Positions 12,859 through 17,079 of a stretch of DNA of 17,079 nt are shown here, in pieces. The notes under the pieces are model-generated. The model did not search any database and was not told where the DNA came from. It saw only the letters and a list, made by a program, of their open reading frames with translations. The stretch spans positions 1 to 17,079 of the forward strand of contig CANFUB010000020.1 in NCBI GenBank assembly GCA_947450015.1, in the 5' to 3' direction. The stretch comes from Bacteroidota bacterium (GTDB taxonomy: Bacteria; Bacteroidota; Bacteroidia; NS11-12g; UBA955). Each line of letters opens with the position of its first letter. The stretch's first letter is position 1. The translations under genes and the position numbers were made by a program.

Positions 12859-15666
12859 TTATAATTTGTCTAATTCAATTAATAAGCTGATGTAGGCCAT
12901 TCTGCCGATTCTTGGACCGCCATATACTTGGAATTTCATGTTATTGAAGATGTTAGAGGCGCCAATTTTTAAAGTCGCATCCAATTTTTTTATTTTCTTA
13001 TTCACCTGCACATCTACCATGTCGTAAGTTGGTACCATGCCTGTAAATTGTGGTGAACCTTCGTATAAAAAGCCTTGTATCCATTTGTAGTTTATATTGA
13101 AACCATAACCATCCCAAAGACCTTCAACAGCCAAGGGTTTTTCTTTGGTCGATTTTCTTAAGCACAAATCGGTGCCGCCAAAGCCAATATTGTATTTGTG
13201 CTCTGGTGTATTAAAGGCTGGAATAATAGGGTCAGTAGAACCTTTTCTATCCAATTTGTTCCAACTGTAATTGCCCGAAAGGTTATAGTTTTTATTCAAG
13301 AAAGAATTAATGCCAATTGAAAATCCTTGGGTCGTTACCATATCAGTAGCATTGGCCGTGATTCTATAAAATTGAAATGGTTTAGAACTCAAACCGATTT
13401 CTGGGGCCGAACTCAACAATCTAAATCCAAGAAAATCTTTGTACCAACTGTGGTAATAACTCATGTCTACAAAAACATTTTTAATGGGCTCACCTTTGTA
13501 CCCAATTTCAATGCTCTTTACTTTCTCTGGCACAATCGGTTTTAAACTCACCCATTTCAATAAACTGCGGTCGGCTCCCAATGAGTTTAAATAGTTAAAC
13601 AAACTAGGAATCTCCACCAAGCTATCTACCCCTTTGATATTGCCCAACAAAATGGCGCGCCCTACATTGTAATACAAATATTGGTCTTGGAGTGTAGGAT
13701 TGCGAATGGCCGAAGTGAGCGACAATCTATAAAAATGTTTTTTGTTTTTTGAATTCAAAACAGCCGAAGCAGCAGGCGAGAAGAGATAGCTAAAGTTTCT
13801 GTTTTTATCGAGTCGTGCGGCAAAGGTTAACTTTAATCTTTCCTTCATCATTTTGCGTTCTAATTGTGTGAACGCACCAAACTCGTGGTTGAAGATTTGG
13901 CGGCCGCCAGTATCAATAAAAATGGTACCTCTCGAGTTGGGGGTATACAATCTAAAATTACCACCACTGGTAAGTTCATTGCCGCTGAACCGTACTTTTT
14001 TCTCACCCATAATGTGGTACAGGGCCGACTTGTCATAAAATCTAGAACCCCCATTTAAGTAGGAAGAATTGCTAGTTATTTCATTAAAGGCTTTGATAAA
14101 ATCGGGTGTACCTGGTACCAAACGATCGGCTCCAAAAATACTCGCTGCATCTGCAAATTTGCGGGCCAATTGGTGCCATTGGCGCAATAAATCTTGGGTG
14201 CTGCCTAAGCCAATTAAACTATCGGAGGTGGCGCGGTTCGAGAACTTAACAGGTATTTGATTGTAAACAGTGCCTGAACCAGGAATGGTTTTAAGCAATG
14301 GAAATACTTCGTTGGCATAGCCTTCTACATAATCGGATAAGTATTGTCCATCGGTTTTAACTCTGTTTTGTAAGAGCACGGCAGTGAATACTGCATCGTA
14401 TGAATTGCCTGCATTTTCGCGCGTGGCATAGGTGCGAATAAACCAATTGTTTTCTTTTAGCAATTCGAATTTGTATTGTTGAAACACAATGTCTTTTAAA
14501 CTGTAGCGGTTGTCGCCTTGGTATACTGTGGTGCCATACCCTAAATTATAACCTGCAATGGCTTTTACATTGTTTTTGAATTTATAATGAAAGGCACCAT
14601 TCACTTTGAGGTTGCGGGTATTGTAGTCTACCAAGTCGATTTCGTTGTAACCCGTCCTGTGAAAAACGCCTAAGCCAGGGTATTCCCAACGGAAAGTGCC
14701 ACCTGTAAAATTATTGGTTTGTGTGGTTAGGTTTTCATCACCATAACGGTTCACAGCATCGTAACCACCAGGGTTGGTACTCAACTGATTACTGCCATTG
14801 GTTTGACTGTAATTGTCGGCCACCCAATCGTAAGCTCTAAAATACATGAAGCCTATTTTAAAAGCAGCTCTGTCTTTGCCAGCTTTGTCTTTAAAAACTT
14901 TTGCATATCGAATTTGCGATTCAAATAAATTGCGTTCACCCGATTTCATTTGCACGGTTAAACCGCGGTATTTAAAAGGGTCTTTGGTGGTCATGCTAAT
15001 GACCCCATTGAATGCATTGGGGCCATAAGTGGCACCGTTGGCGCCAACAATGATATCGGCTTTTACTAAATCGATGTCTAAGGCACCCGCAAAATTGCCT
15101 AATGAAAAATTCAAACCTGGCGCTTGGTTGTCAACCCCATCGAGCAATTGCAAACTGCGCACAGGACGTGTACTATTAAATCCACGGGTATTGATAATGC
15201 GAAAACCCATGCTGGCCGAGGTTAAGTCGACACCTTTTAAATGACCAAGTCCTTCATAAAAGTTAGCAGCCGGTGTTTCCTTAATGGCTGCAAGTCCCAT
15301 CGATTCTACAGTTACGGGCGATTCTTTGCGCTTGTCGTTGAGTTTTTTGGAAATGATTTTACCTCCACCAATTTGATAGGGCTTATCTAATAAAGTATAT
15401 ACAAGTGTTTTACTGAAAGTTTTAAGGGTGTCGTTTTTGCCTTCAAAAGAGACATGCGAAAGCACGATTATAACAGGGAGCTTACCTGTATAGTTGAAAT
15501 TAAAGCTGCCATCGAAACCAGTGGTTGTAATATAATTGCTGCTATCGATGCGAATCTGAACATTTGGAATTGGTTCGCCTTTAACATCTTTCACCAAGCC
15601 TTTGATGGTTTGAGAATGTGTAAAAGAAATCAATAGAAAGGATAAAGAGAGTAATATTAGCCTCAT
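12859..15666 (-). CDS. TonB-dependent outer-membrane receptor with carboxypeptidase-regulatory-like N-terminal domain
   Basis: This is an outer-membrane beta-barrel that imports a ligand using energy passed on by TonB-ExbBD. It has 935 residues. The signal peptide is 1-18 (cleavage before 'QTIKG'). Residues 19-95 form the carboxypeptidase-regulatory-like beta domain common in Bacteroidota receptors ('GEPIPNVQIRI', 'TTGFDGSFNFNY'). 'SPVTVESMG' (116-124) resembles a TonB box. The plug (about 125-230) shows 'INTRGFNS' (158-165), 'LLDGVDNQAPG' (174-184) and 'GANGATYGPNAFNGVISM' (208-225), and the barrel runs to the C-terminus. It is not a SusC: no SusD-like gene follows. The next gene is the secreted hydrolase, which suggests a paired digest-and-import function, though the ligand cannot be deduced. 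No consensus -7 element was found in the 238 bases upstream, which are shared with the divergent gene at 15905. Confidence 0.92.
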   Translation of the reverse strand: MRLILLSLSFLLISFTHSQTIKGLVKDVKGEPIPNVQIRIDSSNYITTTGFDGSFNFNYTGKLPVIIVLSHVSFEGKNDTLKTFSKTLVYTLLDKPYQIGGGKIISKKLNDKRKESPVTVESMGLAAIKETPAANFYEGLGHLKGVDLTSASMGFRIINTRGFNSTRPVRSLQLLDGVDNQAPGLNFSLGNFAGALDIDLVKADIIVGANGATYGPNAFNGVISMTTKDPFKYRGLTVQMKSGERNLFESQIRYAKVFKDKAGKDRAAFKIGFMYFRAYDWVADNYSQTNGSNQLSTNPGGYDAVNRYGDENLTTQTNNFTGGTFRWEYPGLGVFHRTGYNEIDLVDYNTRNLKVNGAFHYKFKNNVKAIAGYNLGYGTTVYQGDNRYSLKDIVFQQYKFELLKENNWFIRTYATRENAGNSYDAVFTAVLLQNRVKTDGQYLSDYVEGYANEVFPLLKTIPGSGTVYNQIPVKFSNRATSDSLIGLGSTQDLLRQWHQLARKFADAASIFGADRLVPGTPDFIKAFNEITSNSSYLNGGSRFYDKSALYHIMGEKKVRFSGNELTSGGNFRLYTPNSRGTIFIDTGGRQIFNHEFGAFTQLERKMMKERLKLTFAARLDKNRNFSYLFSPAASAVLNSKNKKHFYRLSLTSAIRNPTLQDQYLYYNVGRAILLGNIKGVDSLVEIPSLFNYLNSLGADRSLLKWVSLKPIVPEKVKSIEIGYKGEPIKNVFVDMSYYHSWYKDFLGFRLLSSAPEIGLSSKPFQFYRITANATDMVTTQGFSIGINSFLNKNYNLSGNYSWNKLDRKGSTDPIIPAFNTPEHKYNIGFGGTDLCLRKSTKEKPLAVEGLWDGYGFNINYKWIQGFLYEGSPQFTGMVPTYDMVDVQVNKKIKKLDATLKIGASNIFNNMKFQVYGGPRIGRMAYISLLIELDKL

Positions 15667-15904
15667 AAATAAAAGGTAATATTAAGTTAAGTTTTTAAAT
15701 TAACCATATTTTGATGTCCATTTGATGGTCCTAAAAAATGTTAATTATTATTTTGCAAAAATTAACCGCTATGAAATAAGTTGGTTAGCTAGTCAAATAG
15801 AAAATAGAATTGTTAAAAAATATTTAAAAGAAGATGAAGATAGAATTATTTGTCTGCAACAATTCGAAATAAAGTTTGTTATTTGTATTAAATATTCAAT
15901 TACA

Positions 15905-16066
15905 ATGTTTAAGAAAATTTGGAGTTACCTCACCTTTAAAAAACAACCTGAATTCGAACAGGCCGACAAAAGCTATTTAAAAATGATGCATGGCATTAAC
16001 CGCATTTCAATTCTTATGTTTTTAATAGGCATGATTGTGGTCATCATAAAAATTGTAAGACTTTAA
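15905..16066 (+). CDS. small single-pass membrane protein, 53 residues (possibly DUF6728-like)
   Basis: The chosen start ATG 15905 gives 53 residues: a basic N-terminal part ('FKKIWSYLTFKKQPEF'), a short linker with 'SYLKMMHGINRISI' (23-36), and one hydrophobic helix (about 36-50) ending in 'KIVRL'. The frame is open back to 15722, but the upstream part reads like non-coding AT-rich sequence and has no recognisable protein character, so I reject the longer form. The 'MHGINRIS + helix' ending recalls the small Bacteroidota family DUF6728, from memory only. It lies 33 bases before the next plus-strand gene and may share its transcript. Function unknown. Confidence 0.6.
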   Translation: MFKKIWSYLTFKKQPEFEQADKSYLKMMHGINRISILMFLIGMIVVIIKIVRL

Positions 16067-16099
16067 GGGTTTGGTACTATTTCTGTAGCAATTAAAAAC

Positions 16100-17079
16100 A
16101 TGCCTCTAAAAGTTGTTTTCATTTTGCTTTTGCATTGCACTTTTACCAGTGTCTTTGCCCAATCGCAGCAAGTAACCCTCAGTGATTTTGCATTCGATGA
16201 GAAGGCAAAAAAACTACAAGCCATTGTAGCAGTCTACAAATATCCGAAACAACCATTCGAAGATCCTCGCCTAAATGGGGTGGAATCGAAACAAATGGCC
16301 AAAACTTTTACGGCTGTTTTACCCGACTTAAAAGGTGCAAGAGACACCTGCTATGCCTATTTTTATTGCGGTGGCGTTGCTAAAAATTCCGGTTTGCAAG
16401 GTTATGTGTTGGCTATCTTAACAAATAATAACCGCGGTGCGCAACCCTGCAACATTTGGATAGATAGAAACTTTAATTTAGATTTAACAGATGATGGGCC
16501 GCCCATTGTCTATAACTACAATACGCCTCATTATGACATTGTATTTGAAAATAGTGAGAACAAGGACGCCAAATACACCATTCGCATCAGCCGTTTTCCA
16601 TTTAATTACAATTCAAAATACTTGGCCATGCTCGATGAATTTTACAAAGAGGGCAGTGGTACTAAACAATTTGCTGGTGCCTTTTATTCCTTCAAAGAAG
16701 AACGTTTAAACGTAAAGGCAGGCGATTATTTATTGGGCAACGATAGTTTTAGAATTGCATTGAAAGATGTGAATTGCAATGGTATTTACAGCGAGGTTGG
16801 GGTAGATCAAGTAATTATTGGTGATTATAAAAGCACCACTTTGCTCGATCAAAAAATACCAATCGGTATGCAAAAAGGACTCACCTATTTTGAGCGCAAT
16901 GGTAAACGATTTACGATTGGTGCTTTGGACGCCTTGGGTAAATTTTTAACTGTTTCAATCGATGCGAATGCAAAAATTAAAAACGCCTTGCGCATTGGTA
17001 AAAAAATTAAACCCTTCAAATTTATAAGCACCGAAAAAGATGGCAAGAAAATCGCCATTCGGAAATTTAAAAAGAAACC
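16100..17079 (+). CDS. exported TlpA/thioredoxin-like protein with long N-terminal domain (3' truncated by window edge)
   Basis: The frame opens at ATG 16100 and is still open at base 17079, giving 326 codons so far. A signal peptide (1-20, 'VFA' before Gln21) directs export. Residues 21-295 form a beta-rich domain I cannot name with certainty, carrying two Asp/Asn-rich motifs, 'DRNFNLDLTDD' (122-132) and 'DVNCNGIYSEVGVD' (223-236), which resemble calcium-binding loops. From about residue 297, 'LRIGKKIKPFKF' and 'DGKKIAIRKFKKK' match the usual opening of a TlpA/AhpC-TSA thioredoxin-like domain ('iGkkaPdF...dGk.vsLsdfkgK'). The WCxxC-type active site would lie just past the window end, so redox activity cannot be verified. 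The likely role is periplasmic thiol-disulfide exchange or protein maturation. Start choice: the first ATG directly precedes the signal peptide. Confidence 0.72.
   Translation, partial: MPLKVVFILLLHCTFTSVFAQSQQVTLSDFAFDEKAKKLQAIVAVYKYPKQPFEDPRLNGVESKQMAKTFTAVLPDLKGARDTCYAYFYCGGVAKNSGLQGYVLAILTNNNRGAQPCNIWIDRNFNLDLTDDGPPIVYNYNTPHYDIVFENSENKDAKYTIRISRFPFNYNSKYLAMLDEFYKEGSGTKQFAGAFYSFKEERLNVKAGDYLLGNDSFRIALKDVNCNGIYSEVGVDQVIIGDYKSTTLLDQKIPIGMQKGLTYFERNGKRFTIGALDALGKFLTVSIDANAKIKNALRIGKKIKPFKFISTEKDGKKIAIRKFKKK

Noticed and set aside
15710..15732. Short near-direct repeat TTGATGTCC / TTGATGGTCC upstream of the receptor gene
   Set aside because: Only two imperfect copies of about nine bases; too short to separate from chance.
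15722..15904. 61-residue N-terminal extension of the small membrane protein
   Set aside because: The extension starts at TTG/ATG in AT-rich sequence with no protein-like pattern; ATG 15905 starts a coherent small membrane protein.
1..17079. CRISPR array, insertion sequence or phage genes
   Set aside because: I saw no spaced direct repeats, transposase or integrase motifs, or terminal inverted repeats on reading the window.

Overview
The window is an AT-rich stretch of chromosome from a free-living, aerobically respiring member of the Bacteroidota. The evidence for this is: a complete alternative complex III (ACIII) operon of the Bacteroidota type; two proteins ending in a type IX secretion (T9SS) type A sorting domain; a TonB-dependent receptor with a carboxypeptidase-regulatory-like N-terminal domain; a -7 element of the form TAnnTTTG; and a lack of Shine-Dalgarno sequences. 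I see no transposase, phage gene, tRNA, rRNA or CRISPR array.

Layout. Bases 1-282 are the 3' end of a secreted T9SS cargo gene. Bases 493-9238 (+) hold actA-actB-actC-actD-actE-actF, six closely packed genes for the quinol:cytochrome c/oxidase oxidoreductase ACIII, probably one transcript. It would start near a -7 box at 420-427 and end at a strong, probably bidirectional terminator at 9258-9292. ActC takes electrons from menaquinol. The Fe-S clusters of ActB and the c hemes of ActA and ActE carry them to a terminal oxidase, which is not encoded here. ActD and ActF complete the membrane part.

Converging on this operon is a minus-strand gene (9348-10748) whose C-terminal domain closely resembles the FokI cleavage domain. 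It has no methyltransferase beside it, and the first catalytic acid appears to be replaced. Upstream of it lies a 656-base gap (10749-11404). The gap holds a candidate promoter for the nuclease, a run of consecutive small hairpins (10880-11088) that I cannot assign, a separate 18-base dyad with a 16-codon micro-ORF, and a terminator.

Next on the minus strand is a probable two-gene unit, a TonB-dependent outer-membrane receptor (12859-15666) followed by a T9SS-secreted alpha/beta hydrolase (11405-12796). The hydrolase keeps the nucleophile and acid motifs but lacks any histidine where the catalytic one is expected. Finally, on the plus strand, a 53-residue membrane protein (15905-16066) is followed by an exported protein running off the window end (16100-17079). 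The latter begins a TlpA/thioredoxin-like domain after a roughly 295-residue N-terminal region with two Asp/Asn-rich, calcium-loop-like motifs.

The strongest candidates for something new are the FokI-like orphan protein, the adjacent hairpin-rich non-coding block, and the hydrolase without its histidine.
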